Source: Astragalus membranaceus (Eukaryota; Streptophyta; Magnoliopsida; Fabales; Fabaceae). From it: a DNA stretch of 64,000 bases. Positions 1 through 10,860 of this stretch are shown in pieces. Where the stretch lies: NCBI GenBank assembly GCA_039519185.1, contig CM076849.1, positions 58,477,087 through 58,541,086 on the forward strand, written 5' to 3'. Under the pieces are notes generated by a model that did not search any database, had not been told where the DNA came from, and saw nothing but the letters and a program-made list of their open reading frames with translations. The position numbers were made by a program, and so were the translations under genes. Each line of letters starts with the position of its first letter. Position 1 is the stretch's first letter.

Positions 1-1129
1 TATTTTCTAAATTATCATCATCAATAAAAACGTTGTTTTTGAATTCCAATCAATAAAAATCAATTTCTTTTTCATTTCATGTGTCTCTTCTTTTCTTTAT
101 TATTTTTGCCTGCATGTCTCACCTTCCATTCTACTTTTTCGCCTCGGCCAAAAAGCAAATCCACAGCAATTGTCTCTCAAAATAACAGTGCCAACAGTCC
201 ATATTTTGACTTTGATCACCTTATCAATCAAGCAGAGTGGGACGTTGAGAAAGACCGGGAAAATCCTCCAGAAGGTTAATGAAGCAAGGAAAAGGGGTTA
301 TTCAGCATCACGGGGAATCCACTGAAGTGATCAACTTGGGGACCGCTGAGAACAAGAAAGAGGTCAAGATGGGTACTTCAATAAAGGAAAATTAGAGCGC
401 AAAAAGGAAATAAAGAAGAAGGGCAAGAGCATGAAAGTAAATGAATTATTGTCCCAGAGTTAATTTTTGAGGAAATAAGCAATCATGATTTGAAATGAAG
501 TCGGACTACCATTCCATATCCAAAAACAAAATCCTCTCCTAACCACCTCAAGCCAAGAAAATCCCAGAGAAAAAAAAAAAAAAAACAAAATCCTTTCCGA
601 CCCATCTTAAGCCAAGAAAAAGCCAAAAATCCAAAAGTCACCTTAGACAAGGACCACCTCGAAAAAAACGGTGCATCGTTCTTTATCAGTTCACCCAAGC
701 TCAAGAAAAAGAAGAAGTCAAAGAAGGAAAAATCATCCCAAAACCAAAAGAAAAATACAAAAGAGATGTAAATAGTGAGTTGATACATGTTACCACAAAA
801 CCCAAGAGGTCCTCGTCTCAATAAACCTTCAAACACTTTCTCATTTCCATGCACCCCTCCTCTCATAAACCGCAAACACTCTCCTTTGACCTCGACAGCC
901 CGCCCTCCATAGACCCTTAGCCAGGAATAAAACCTCCTAATACCTCATCAAGCCAGTTAACCATCATAAATCATCGATCAACAGCCAACACCAAATAAAC
1001 ACCATCCTGCCATTAGCCCCAAATACTTCATTAAGCCTACTCATCTCTCCTCCACAAAACACCACAATCCCGAAAGGTCCATTTCGATCAATGATTGATT
1101 GCTGTTATTTTCTCAAAGTTTTAGCTCAA
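1..1129. other. degenerate repeat-derived sequence, no gene recognised
   Basis: The stretch is rich in lysine-, proline- and serine-type codons on both strands, but all open frames are short and none shows a domain I recognise. Because a Tat-type integrase remnant follows directly, this is probably decayed internal sequence of the same retroelement, whose 5' half would lie left of the window. That is inference. Confidence 0.3.
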
Positions 1130-1697
1130 GGACAAGTAAATTCATTTGTTTACAATATGCCAAGTGGGGCAATCCTGTCGCTCTTCACCCCTCCTACAAC
1201 TGGGGAAATTGACCCTACACCTATTTCATCCCTTGTCGTACTCACATTCATTGAAATCATACAGGGGCAACCCCCTTTCTTCTCTAGTGTATGGGTCAGA
1301 AGCAGTCCTTCTCGTCAAGGTTGAAATACCCTCTCTACGAGTAGTCATGGAGGTCAAGTTAGAAGAAGCAAATGGGTCCAAGCTCGTCTAGATCAACTGA
1401 ATCTCATTAAAGAGAAAAGAATTGCTGCCCTGCGCCATGGCCAGTTGTACCAACAAAAGATGAAGGCAGCTTTCGGCAGGAAAGTCCGTCTTCGAGAATT
1501 CGGCGAAGGAGACCTTGTACTCAAAAATATCCTACCTATCCGGACTGACTCCGTGGGAAGTTGAGGCCCACTCATGACGGTCCATGTGAAGTCAAGAAAG
1601 CTTTTTCCAGAGGAGCGCCGATACTCATAAACATAGACGGCAAAGATCTCAGGAATCCAGTCAATTCAGATCAAGTGAAGAAGTATTATGCCTAAAA
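1130..1697 (+). pseudogene. Ty3/gypsy Tat-type integrase C-terminal remnant
   Basis: Translating all three + frames gives a broken match to the end of a Tat/Ogre-type integrase. A stretch reading SLVYGSEAVLLVKVEIPSLR lies at about 1285-1345. Further on come AALRHGQLYQQKMKAAF-like and REFGEGDLVLKN-like stretches, and near 1650 NPVNSDQVKKYYA. The intact family protein joins the strands to a 3' LTR by cutting and joining DNA ends. Here several frameshifts and stops interrupt it, for example near 1260-1325, 1389 and 1563, so it cannot be functional. It lies about 1 kb upstream of a polypurine tract and LTR in the same orientation, as expected for the 3' end of an element. The lineage call is from memory of the motif. 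Confidence 0.7.
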
Positions 1698-2711
1698 GAA
1701 ATAGATAAAAAAAGAGAAAGACAAGCCAAGTAAGAATTAGCTCGCTAGGTTGAAAACCCGCAAAGGGCGACCTAGGCAAAATCAGAGCGACCCGGTGGAT
1801 TGAAAACCCGCAAAGGGCGATCCAGGCAAAAATTAGGGTCTGAAAACTTAGGCATGAAAAGTAAAGAAAGGCATACAACTCTCCTACAAGCTTGGATGAG
1901 GGAGTGATCAAGGTCAAGGACATAGATGTTTGGCACTGTTCCACAGAGACAGACAGTCAGAATTCAGCTTCTCTCCTTTTTTCGTGTCTTTTTTTCAGTT
2001 TAAACTTTCAAGTGTAATAAATAATCGGCGTAACTTCTTGTACGACCGGTTTCCACATTAATAAAGTTCAAATTTCTCGTATCTGTTCACTCTTTTATTT
2101 TCTGCTTTTTCTGCTCAAAATAAACGTTTTATGATGATGATGGTCCTGAACTGTAAAACATGTGCATACATCATAGAGCATTGCAAATCATTATGAGATT
2201 CTTAAGAGTCCTGAGAGAAAGCACACCCTCAAAACCAGTCAATCATGCAAGAGAAAGCAACTACATCCACGATTGCTTCAAACCAGCAAAGTCAAGATCA
2301 CCATGCACTCGGCCCATGAGCCCCGCAAGTCCAACAGGTTCCTCAGTCTCGTGTCATGAGCATCGCGGGTTGGCTTAACCAAAAAAAAAAAGAGGCAATA
2401 AACAAACACAGTCATGCATTACATTCATCATGCATAAAATCATGCATTTATCAGGCAGGAAAATAATGATAATAAAGTAAAGAAAAAGAGAAATTCAGGC
2501 ATTTGCATTCATCATAAGAGAAAGAAAAAGAAAATAGCAATCATGGCATTTGCATTGCATGCATTTATTCATTTTCAGCTACAGGTACAAAGAGAGGATG
2601 AGCACTTCGGTGTTAGCCCTCGCCCCCAGATTCCAGAAAATGTTCCCCCAAGTTGGAATATGTTTCGGCCAATTCATATTCCTCGTTAAAATTCAGATAA
2701 AGAGGGGCAGC
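1698..2711 (+). other. 3' non-coding region and polypurine tract of the Tat-type element
   Basis: The kilobase between the integrase remnant and the LTR has no supported gene. It ends in the purine-rich run AAAGAGGGGCAGC (about 2698-2711), directly against the TG of the LTR. That is the expected place and composition of the polypurine tract that primes plus-strand DNA synthesis. Confidence 0.6.
1738..1837 (+). repeat. two-copy tandem repeat with core GAAAACCCGCAAAGGGCGA
   Basis: Two imperfect units about 55 bp apart share the core GAAAACCCGCAAAGGGCGA followed by CCAGGCAAAA-like sequence. They lie in the 3' non-coding part of the Tat-type element. No coding function is visible. Confidence 0.75.
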
Positions 2712-3078
2712 TGTCATACCCCAATTTTGTCTGGCTTAGGTCAAAACCCTAATTTTCCACACAAAAAAATATATAATAAACTATGCATTGCGTTTTGGGT
2801 CCTAGAAACTATTCCAGAGTTTTTGAAATCATTTTTAGGGTTAGAATGCACTTTTTGGGAAATTAGGGTTTTTAGGGTCAAAAAGGGCATTTTGGTAAGG
2901 TCCTATCACTTAAGGTCTATGATACTTTAGTAGCTGAGAGATGATTTTTCAAAACATGCATGATGCATCAAAATAAGCTTTGAAAAAATATTTTACAAAA
3001 TTGCATGCATGCATAAGGTGGCACTTAAACCCAAAAAAATAATTTTGTTGAAAGCTTGGAATCTATTTTCACAAGGCA

Positions 3079-3460
3079 TAATCGATTATGCTAATAGATT
3101 ATGTGCCTGAATGTTTCAGAGCACATAATCGATTAGCATCCTATTTTAACTAAATACATAATCGATTAGCAAGCAAACAAAGTTTCCTTTCTTATCAAAT
3201 TAATCGATTATATGCTTCAAATAACTAAAAAGAATAATCGATTAGCAAGCTATCCTTACCTTCCTTTTTTATATACCATAATCGATTAGGGGCTTCAAAC
3301 AACTAAAGCACATAATCGATTACCACCTTTTAAGGAAGGTTGATAATCGATTATGCACCTGTTTTGCCTTACAACAATAATCGATTATCATCTCACCAAA
3401 GTTTCCATTTTCATCAACATAATCGATTAGCATATGTTTCAATTGAGAGACATAATCGAT
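3079..3460. repeat. array of AATCGATT palindromes in the Tat-type LTR
   Basis: ATCGAT occurs eleven times in about 390 bp, usually inside TAATCGATTA or ATAATCGATTAG, with irregular spacing of about 16 to 60 bp. The array ends about 50 bp before the TATA-like box, so it occupies the U3 enhancer position. Whether a protein binds it is unknown. Confidence 0.85.
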
Positions 3461-3509
3461 TATGTCATGCATTAATTGTTAAAAATCAAACGGTTGTGTT
3501 TTGAAACTC

Positions 3510-3517
3510 TATAAATA
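3510..3517 (+). promoter_or_regulatory. TATA box of the Tat-type LTR promoter
   Basis: TATAAATA in the context CTCTATAAATAGGAAG follows the ATCGAT array and precedes a CT- and GA-rich leader. This is the usual layout of a plant LTR promoter. The transcription start is inferred, not seen. Confidence 0.6.
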
Positions 3518-4879
3518 GGAAGCTAAGCTCCACCATTTGGGGGGGACATTTTCACGAGATCTGAGAAGAATTGCTCCAGAGACATTTCACGAGATCTGGG
3601 AAGACAACTCTCGCAAATCTCATTTTCCAGTTCTCCGCTTCATTTTTGCTCTATTCGCGCTGTTGGTCCGTCTGAGCTGATCTCCTGCAAGGATTAGTCG
3701 GGATTTGCGTTCTTCAGATCTGTAATATCTGTCTTCATCAGAGGTATTTCAGTCTTTTCATTTGTTAATATTTAGTTATTGTGATCCATGTGATTTAACT
3801 TAGCTATAGCGCTTATATACTCGTTCTTGTATATTATCGTCCATTGTTGATGACGAACCATATGATTCCCACTCATGCCTAGTGCATCATGTTCTAAGTG
3901 GTGAAGATGGTCTCGGGTGATTCGGCTTGCCACTTTCAAACCCTTTCAAAAACATCTTTTAGAACTACATCGCTTTGATTCCCGTTTGGGATACGTAGGA
4001 GCGAGCCACGTCCTCGTCAAGCGCAACAAATAAAAATTCTTTTCACCCCCCTAAACCAATCATTTTCACAAAACAAACAAAATCATTTTCAAACCCGTTG
4101 TTGCTAGTAGCTCATCATAGCCTCTGTTCGTTTAGCTATTAGTGACAATGTCCTTTTCTCCTAAAAACAATAAACGATGATCCATCATAACCTTTGTTAG
4201 TTTGATCATCGTACAAATCAATCTCTTTCGAAAATCACTTTCAAAAAGATAATAAAAAACGAGTTGTTATCAATAGTCCATCAGAACCTTTGTTCGTTTG
4301 ACTAGCGGTACAACTCTCTCTTTTTTGAGTATTTAGTAGTGATTCATCATAGCCTCTGCTAGTTTAATCATTCACTAATGCTCGTCCTATTTCAAAAACT
4401 CACTAAAAAAGGATAAAAAACAAAAACTTTTCAAAAAGACAACCAAGAACTACGTAGCTTTGAATTCTCCATCGCACCGGGAGATACGTAGGAGCGGGCC
4501 ATGTCCCGTCAAGCACTTTTTTCTAAAAACCCCTTTTTCCCCCCTTTCTCACCAAAAATAAAATTTCCAGTAAGTTTTCTCATTCATCTTCAAACAAGAA
4601 ATAAATAGGCAAATCTAGGTATTTTTCAAATCAAACATTAAAACCACACATTTAATTAGAGGTTCCCTTTCGGTAGAAAGAACGTGCGCGGTGCTAACCC
4701 CTTCCTCGCGCGTAATCGACCCCCGAACCCATATCTCTAGTTTTCAAAAGACCATCCGCCTTGTCCGAAAGACCTTTTTTCAATGTTTTGGTCTTAAAAT
4801 TAAAATATTGGTGGCGGCTCCAAAATTATTCCACGTTGTACATCGAGAAACCCCAGCCGGGATTTTTCGGGGTGCAACA

Positions 4880-5542
4880 GTGGGACAACATACTAACCGA
4901 AGAAGAAAAGCAATAATATTAAATGCAAAAAAGGGATCCCACTACGGGACTAGAAGCAGGAGAAGATGTCGTTAATACCCTTCTCTATGCTATTACTAAA
5001 ACCTTCATAGGTGATCCATTACAACTACAGGAAAGGGCCGCAGACCAACTAGCTAGCCTTTATTGCCCAACCATGTCTGATTACCGTTGGTACAAAGACA
5101 TGTTCATATCCAAATTATACATGCGACCCGATGGGAACGCAGATTATTGGAAGGAGCGATTTTTAGCCGGACTACCCAAGCTATTTGGGGAAAAGGTTAA
5201 AATAAGGATAAGTTTAATGGATTCATCCCTTATGGATCATTAACCTTAGGTCAGATTTCTAGTTATATAGTAGAAATTGGAATTAACATCAGTACCGACT
5301 TTAGAATACAGAACAAAATTAGGAATGAAGTAACCTAGAGCAGAAAGTAATTATGTTCCTTCTATGAGCAGTTTGGGATAGAAACCATTAAAGCCCCCTA
5401 GTAAGATTAAAAAGAAAAAGCACTCAGGATCGTACCCAAAGAAGTCCTACTCAAAAGGACGAAGGTACCCAAAACATTACTCAAAGAATTATCCACACAA
5501 AAAAATTATAGCCAAACCCAGAACACCAAAGAATCTCCTAGG
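4880..5542 (+). pseudogene. pararetrovirus-like coat/gag-like fragment, copy 1
   Basis: Frames at 4923-5243 (107 codons including the stop) and a basic stretch after 5390 resemble the capsid/gag-like region of plant pararetrovirus-type (Caulimoviridae-like) or related retroelement polyproteins. Recognisable features are a WYKDMF-type motif, a WKERFLAGLPKLF-type motif, then a lysine/arginine/tyrosine-rich tail such as usually precedes a zinc knuckle. It is nearly identical to 12265-12717. The Tat LTR interrupts its 5' side and the copia LTR its 3' side. The frame is broken near 4920, 5244 and 5330. The family name is from memory and uncertain; it might instead be an LTR-retroelement gag. Confidence 0.45.
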
Positions 5543-5930
5543 TGTTGAACCAAGGACAAACACTCTTTATTTTGTATGATAACAAATTACAATCTGTCTA
5601 CTAATGGTTACAGTTGAACAAGAGTACAGGACATGAATCAAAGAGCAGGATATCTTAAAGTGTAGCGGCTTGGAGGAGAAGCTACTCAAGAGTTCAAGAA
5701 CTATTTGTTAATCTGCTTTTGATAGGACACCGTGTAAGATCGTATCATTTCAGTTCTATAACTTTTAGTAGTTGAGAGATGATCTGTTTTGTTAAAACAA
5801 AATGGAGCTAGCCTTGGAAAAATCTTTTATATAAAAACATGCTAATAGGTTAGGCACATGAAGAGTTGTCGTTTCAAAGAAAATAGATTCACGGATTAGT
5901 GTTTTAAAAGAACTTGTTTTTGAAGTAAAG

Positions 5931-6428
5931 AATCGATTCTTGATTTGGTACTTTAAGCTAGAAATCGATTTCCTCTTGTTTTTAAAGCAAGAAATCGATT
6001 TCACTCTTGTTTTAACAAGCTAGAAATCGATTTCCATATTAGATTATTTTTAAAAGAACTAGTTTTGGAAAGAAAACAATCGATTGATGACTTGTGTTTC
6101 AAAAGAAAGAAATCGATTGTTCACTTCTCATTAAAATGCAAAATTTATTTTGGGCTTCATCCTTGAAGCACACAATCGATTCTTAATTACTTAAAGCAAG
6201 CAATCGATTCTTATCCTGTTTTCTTTAGAGCACATAATTGATTTCTTTTCCTTGTTTTAAAGCACAAAATCGATTTTCATCCTATTTTATTTAAGCAAAG
6301 AATCGATTTTCAATCTTAGTTTTAGAAGCAATCAATCGATTCTACACTTATTAAAAAGTGCTACAACGGTCATATTTTTGAGTAAATAATCGATTGTCAT
6401 ACACATTGTTCTTAAGCAATCAATCGAT
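5931..6428. repeat. array of ATCGAT palindromes in the copia LTR
   Basis: ATCGAT occurs thirteen times in about 500 bp, mostly as GAAATCGATTTC or CAATCGATTG, each followed by a short T-rich spacer and an AAAGCA-like word. The array lies just upstream of the TATA box. A similar array occurs in the unrelated Tat-type LTR. Confidence 0.85.
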
Positions 6429-6486
6429 TTACTACTCATCTATTTTACGTGAAAAATTGCCTCAACGGTCATATTTCTACAAACCC

Positions 6487-6494
6487 TATAAATA
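6487..6494 (+). promoter_or_regulatory. TATA box of the copia LTR promoter
   Basis: TATAAATA in CCCTATAAATAGGCAC lies about 60 bp after the last ATCGAT site and ahead of an A-rich leader, in the expected U3/R position. The function is inferred from position and sequence. Confidence 0.6.
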
Positions 6495-7261
6495 GGCACT
6501 TAGGGTTTTTCACGAAGACAGAGAACACAACGCAAAAACTCACAAATCAGAAAAAGAAGAAAAGAACTTTCACCGTCATATTTTTTCTTCAAGTTCTTCA
6601 TCGTTAAATCCAAATCACTCATCTCTCTCAACTACTATACTGTTATATTGCTTGAGTGATTGGATCATAGTTTCTCTGTTGTATTCATCTACTACTTGGT
6701 TGTTGTGAAATCATGGGAAGTGTTCTTGGGTCGTTCAATCGGGGAGATTGGATTGGTAGCGAAATCCTTAGCGGGGAGCTTGGGTTCTCAATTTGGGGAA
6801 AATTGAGAGTGGTGTGGTAGCTATAGGGAAGTTGCTTGCTTGTAAAACGTTGAAGAAGTTCTTCTCATATAGTGGTTATTCGCAAGTCCAAAGGCTGCAA
6901 AGCCGGAGGCCGAGGACGTATGGCTTTTATCCCGAACCTCGTAAAAATCACGGTGTATCTCTTTCCCTTCTCTTTACTCTATTTTTGTTTATATTTGTTT
7001 ATCGTTATATTTGATTTCTTTGCACTGCGTTCAATATCACAATCTGTTTAACGTTAAATTTGATAATAGTGTGGTTAGCGTAAAATATCACTGTAACTGG
7101 TTCTGTTATAGGTATAGCTTGCTTAGGTACTGCATATAGTTTAAATCCTATTTTCCGCATTTGATTTAAACATGCATCGTTAATTTTTGAAAACAAAAAG
7201 AATTCAATATTAGTGTATAACCTTATTCACCCCCCTCTAAGGTTATCATATAGTCCAACAA

Positions 7262-7275
7262 TTGGTATCAGAGCT
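7262..7275 (+). other. primer-binding site (initiator tRNA-Met) of the copia element
   Basis: TTGGTATCAGAGCT directly follows the LTR and matches the complement of the initiator methionine tRNA 3' end, which primes minus-strand synthesis in most plant copia elements. Confidence 0.9.
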
Positions 7276-7334
7276 AGAAATTGCATATAGAGCTTACCAT
7301 CTCGCAATTTTATTTTATTTATTTATTTTTGATC

Positions 7335-8960
7335 ATGGGTTCATTTATGAAAGAGGGGATGTCCTTCAATAGGCCACCCTTGTTCGATGGGACTAACTAT
7401 GACTATTGGAGAAGTCGAATGAAATGTCATGTGCAGGCTATGGATTTCACTTTATGGAGGATCATTGTTGATGAACCACTTATTCCTATGAGAATCAAAA
7501 TTACTAAACCTGGTGTTGCTGTTGACGGAGATACTACTAAATCTCAAGCTACTGGTAAAGCTGAGGAAGTACCTATTGAAGATATTTATGCCATTGACTT
7601 GAGTGAGCTGAGAAAATCTGAGTCAGAAAAATTATCTCTAAATGCCAAAGAAATGAATATTGTTCACCTATATTTATGTGAAGAAGAGTATGGAAGGGTA
7701 AAAGGTTGTCAGACAGCTAAAGAAATTTGGGACTGTTTGGAAGCGACTCATGTTGGTACAAGTCAAGTGAAGGATACAAAAAATTAGAATTCTCACTTCT
7801 GAGTATGAAGCTTTCAAAATGAAGGAAGGTGAATCTGTTGCTGCTATGCACCAAAGATTAAATTTAATAGTGAATAACTTGAGAGCTCTTGGGAAGAAAT
7901 ATTCAACAAAAGATTTGAATGGGAAGATTCTTGCATCCTTGACTAGTGAATTCTTTCCTAAGACTTGTGCTATTACTGAAGCCAAAGATATTGGCACTTT
8001 ACCTCAAGAAGACTTGATTGGGTCACTTCTTGCATTTGAGGTGGTGTTGGCCGCTAAGAAGGCTCCAGAAAAAGAAGTGGTCAAAGAAATAAAGTCTCTT
8101 GCTCTTGCTGCTAAAACTCCTAAGGTGGCAAGGAAAGAGGTTGAGTTTGATGAAGAATCTGATGATGAAGACATGGCTATGTTTGCCAAGAAAGTAAAAA
8201 AATTCATGAGATTCAACAAGCTTGGAAAGGGTGACTATTCAAAGAAATCTTGGTACAACAAAGAAGATAGTTATGAGAAAAGAGATGATCAACCAAAATG
8301 TTTTGAATGCAACAAACCGAGTCATCTCAAAGTAAATTGTCAAAAGCTAAAATCCAAGTACAAACAAAAGAGATCCATGAAGGCTACATGGGGCAACACA
8401 GATACTGATGGTGATACAGATGAAGAAGAGGAAGTCGCAAATGCTGTTTGTCTTATGGCAAGTGACATACCTGAGGCTACATGGGACAGTCTTGGCACTG
8501 ATAGTGAAACAGATGAAGAAGAGCAGACTGCCAATGTTTTTTGTCTTATGGAAAATGCTGCATCTAAGGTAATCCTTAATAACCATAGTTTTTCTAATTC
8601 ACTTGAGCATGATGATTTATTTGATGATGTGTGTAGTAGTCAAGATTTGAGTGAGGCTTTTGAAGTTCTGTATTTTGAACATGAAACTCTTTTGGTAAAA
8701 TCTAATAAATTGACAATGAGAAACAAAAGCATGCTCACTCAAATTGAGACTCTTGAGAATGAGGTAGCTAAGTTGAAGAATGAGCTACATAAAACTAAAC
8801 CTTTCAACCTTGAGCTTCTTGAGCTTAAACAAAATTTTGAAAAAGTCAAGGTTGAAAATGAAATTTTGAAAGAATCTTTAAAAAGGTTGGTGAAATTTTG
8901 AAAGAATCTTTAAAAAGGTTTGAAAATGAAATGTTGATAGGAGAGGTATTGGGTATGAAG
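7335..8960 (+). pseudogene. copia gag (SIRE/Maximus-type), frameshifted
   Basis: The start is ATG 7335, giving MGSFMKEGMSFNRPPLFDG. It is followed by the YWRSRMK-type N-terminal gag domain, the LGKKYSTKDLNGKILASL region and a CCHC zinc knuckle (CFECNKPSHLKVNC near 8301-8340). Gag forms the virus-like particle that packages element RNA. The frame is lost at about 7785 and resumes at 7795-7819. The C-terminal part has two copies of an acidic TDEEE...CLM peptide (8400-8550) and a coiled-coil-like lysine/glutamate/leucine segment. Near 8862-8922 a duplicated stretch of about 29 bp creates a stop. The + strand and the PBS upstream place it as the first domain of the element. Confidence 0.8.
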
Positions 8961-8980
8961 GTAATTCCACCTCCTCTGTT

Positions 8981-10860
8981 TTGGAAAAGAAAATGACTTT
9001 TGTAGCTGCCACTTCAAGTAAGACACCTACTGTTTTCTCTTGCACTTATTGTCAAAAAGGGAACCATAGCTCTCATAGATGCCCTATTCGTAGATTGTGT
9101 GAGCTTGGTACCCTTATACCTGCTTGTAAGAAACCAAGGTGGATTGTGAAAACAAACCCCTTGATGACTAACCCCCAAGGACCCAACAAAATTTGGGTAC
9201 CTCGTACTAGTTGTTAATGTTCCTTTTGCAGGTTGGCCAGTCATCCAAGAAGAAAAATGTGTGGATGGTTGATAGTGGATGCTCAAGGCATATGAATGGT
9301 GATGCTTCACTATTCTTGAAGTTAAGCAACAAAACTAGTGAATCTGTGAAATTTGCCAACAATGAATCTGCACAAGTAATAGGTAAAGGTTGTGTGGGTA
9401 AGGAAAACACAATAAAAATTAAAAATGCTTTACTAGTAGATGGTGCGAAATTTAACTTGCTAAGTGTTAGCCAATTATGTGATAGTGATTTTGATGTGCA
9501 TTTTTCTGTTGACAAATGTGTTATTACTCATAGAACTTCTAAACTTTATATTACTGGCTTTCGAGAAAATAATGTATATTATGTTGATTTTGATAATGTG
9601 AGTAATGATATTGTATGCATGCCTTCCTTGATTGATGATGTGGATCTGTGGCATAGACGTCTAGGACATGCTAGTATAGAACATTTATCTAAGTTGAGTA
9701 AGAATGAGCATGTTAGAGGTCTACCCAAGTTGAAATATGAAAAAGGTCAATTGTGTGATGCATGTCAGCTAGGTAAGTTGCATAGATCTTCTTTCAATCC
9801 AAAACCGGTTATTTCCACTAACAATGTGCTTGAATTGCTCCATCTTGATTTATTTGGTGAAATTGATGTTGTAAGTCTAGGAGGGTCCAAGTATGTCTTC
9901 GTGATTGTAGATGATTATTCTAGGTATACTTGGGTCATTCTACTTGCAAATAAAAGTGATGCTTTTAATGAGTTTGCTAAGTTGTGCAGAAAGTTACAGA
10001 ATGAGAAAAGCTTAGCCATCAAGGAAATTAGAAGTGATCGTGGATGAGAGTACGAAAATTCATCATTCAGGACTTGGTGTGAAAATTATGGTGTTCATCA
10101 TAACTTTTCAGCTCCAATGACTCCTCAACAAAACGGTGTGGTGGAAAGGAAGAATAGAACCATACAAGAGATGAGCAGAACAATGTTGAACGAGCACAAC
10201 TTACCCAAATATTTTTGGGGTCATGCAGTTGATACGGCATGTCACGTCCTAAACCGGGTATACCTGAGGCCATCTCTGAACAAGACGCCATACGAGTTGT
10301 GGAATAGGTAGAGCCCCAAATATTTCATACTTTAAGATTTTTGGAAGTAAGTGCTTCATTCTTAACACAAAGGACAAGTTGGGTAAGTTTGATGCAAAAT
10401 CAACTAAAGGTATTTTTATGGGTTATTCAAGTCATAGTAGAGCATATATTGTTTACAATAAAATTGATAAATGTATGCAACAATCAATACATGTTTCTTT
10501 TGATGAGACTAACCCTTTTGCTAAGAAAGTTGGTGATGAGGATGAAGTGGTTGAAGTGATCAAAAACAGAATACCTGAATCAAACAGTGAAAATGTGGAA
10601 GAAGCCGAAGTGAAAGTGGAACCTCAAGCTGAACGAGAGCCCCAAGACATCGATGACCATCTCCATGGAAGAACACGTGATGATTTGCCCAAAACTTGGA
10701 AATCAGTTCGATATCATCCCATGGAGCAAATTATTGGTAGTCCATCAAAGGGGGTAACAACTCGTTCTTCTCTTAATCATTTATGCTTTCATAGTGCTTT
10801 TGTCTCTCAAATAGTTCCTAATAATATTAAGGAAGCTTTAAATGATCCAGAATGGGTTGT
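8981..10860 (+). pseudogene. copia protease and integrase region, truncated before reverse transcriptase
   Basis: A second CCHC knuckle (CTYCQKGNHSSHRC) at about 9040-9081 is followed after a stop by the aspartic protease motif WMVDSGCSRH (9262-9291). The integrase zinc-binding region has HRRLGH and CDAC. Catalytic-core aspartates appear in LDLFGEID and VIVDDYSRYTW. The integrase continues with the motif PQQNGVVERKNRT after an in-frame TGA at 10045 and further stops or frameshifts near 10309 and 10335. Homology runs up to NDPEWV (about 10855), which normally starts the reverse transcriptase domain, and then stops abruptly at pararetrovirus-like sequence. RT, RNase H and the 3' LTR are therefore missing and the copy is dead. 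Confidence 0.8.

Larger units (their letters stand above)
2712..4879 (+). mobile_element. 3' LTR of a Ty3/gypsy Tat-type retrotransposon (2168 bp)
   Basis: The LTR begins TGTCATACCCC right after a polypurine tract and ends GGGGTGCAACA, giving the canonical TG...CA ends. It carries a TATA-like element (3510-3517) and an array of ATCGAT palindromes. The base after the LTR resumes a sequence that recurs uninterrupted at about 12260, where GTTGGTGGGACAACATAC is continuous. This places the insertion point and suggests GTGGG as the target duplication; its left copy lies outside the window. Confidence 0.85.
5543..7260 (+). mobile_element. 5' LTR of a Ty1/copia (SIRE/Maximus-type) retrotransposon (1718 bp)
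   Basis: It begins TGTTGAAC and ends GTCCAACA, near-perfect terminal inverted repeats. A tRNA-Met primer-binding site lies one base after the end. It holds an ATCGAT array and a TATA box and ends in a C-rich CACCCCCCTCT segment typical of this lineage. The exact start was chosen from the terminal TGTTG and the break in homology to the pararetrovirus-like sequence. The 3' LTR is absent because the element is truncated near 10860, so no target duplication can be checked. Confidence 0.75.

Noticed and set aside
483..875. 130-codon minus-strand open frame rich in Phe and Trp
   Set aside because: Low-complexity translation of A-rich sequence with no domain; likely chance.
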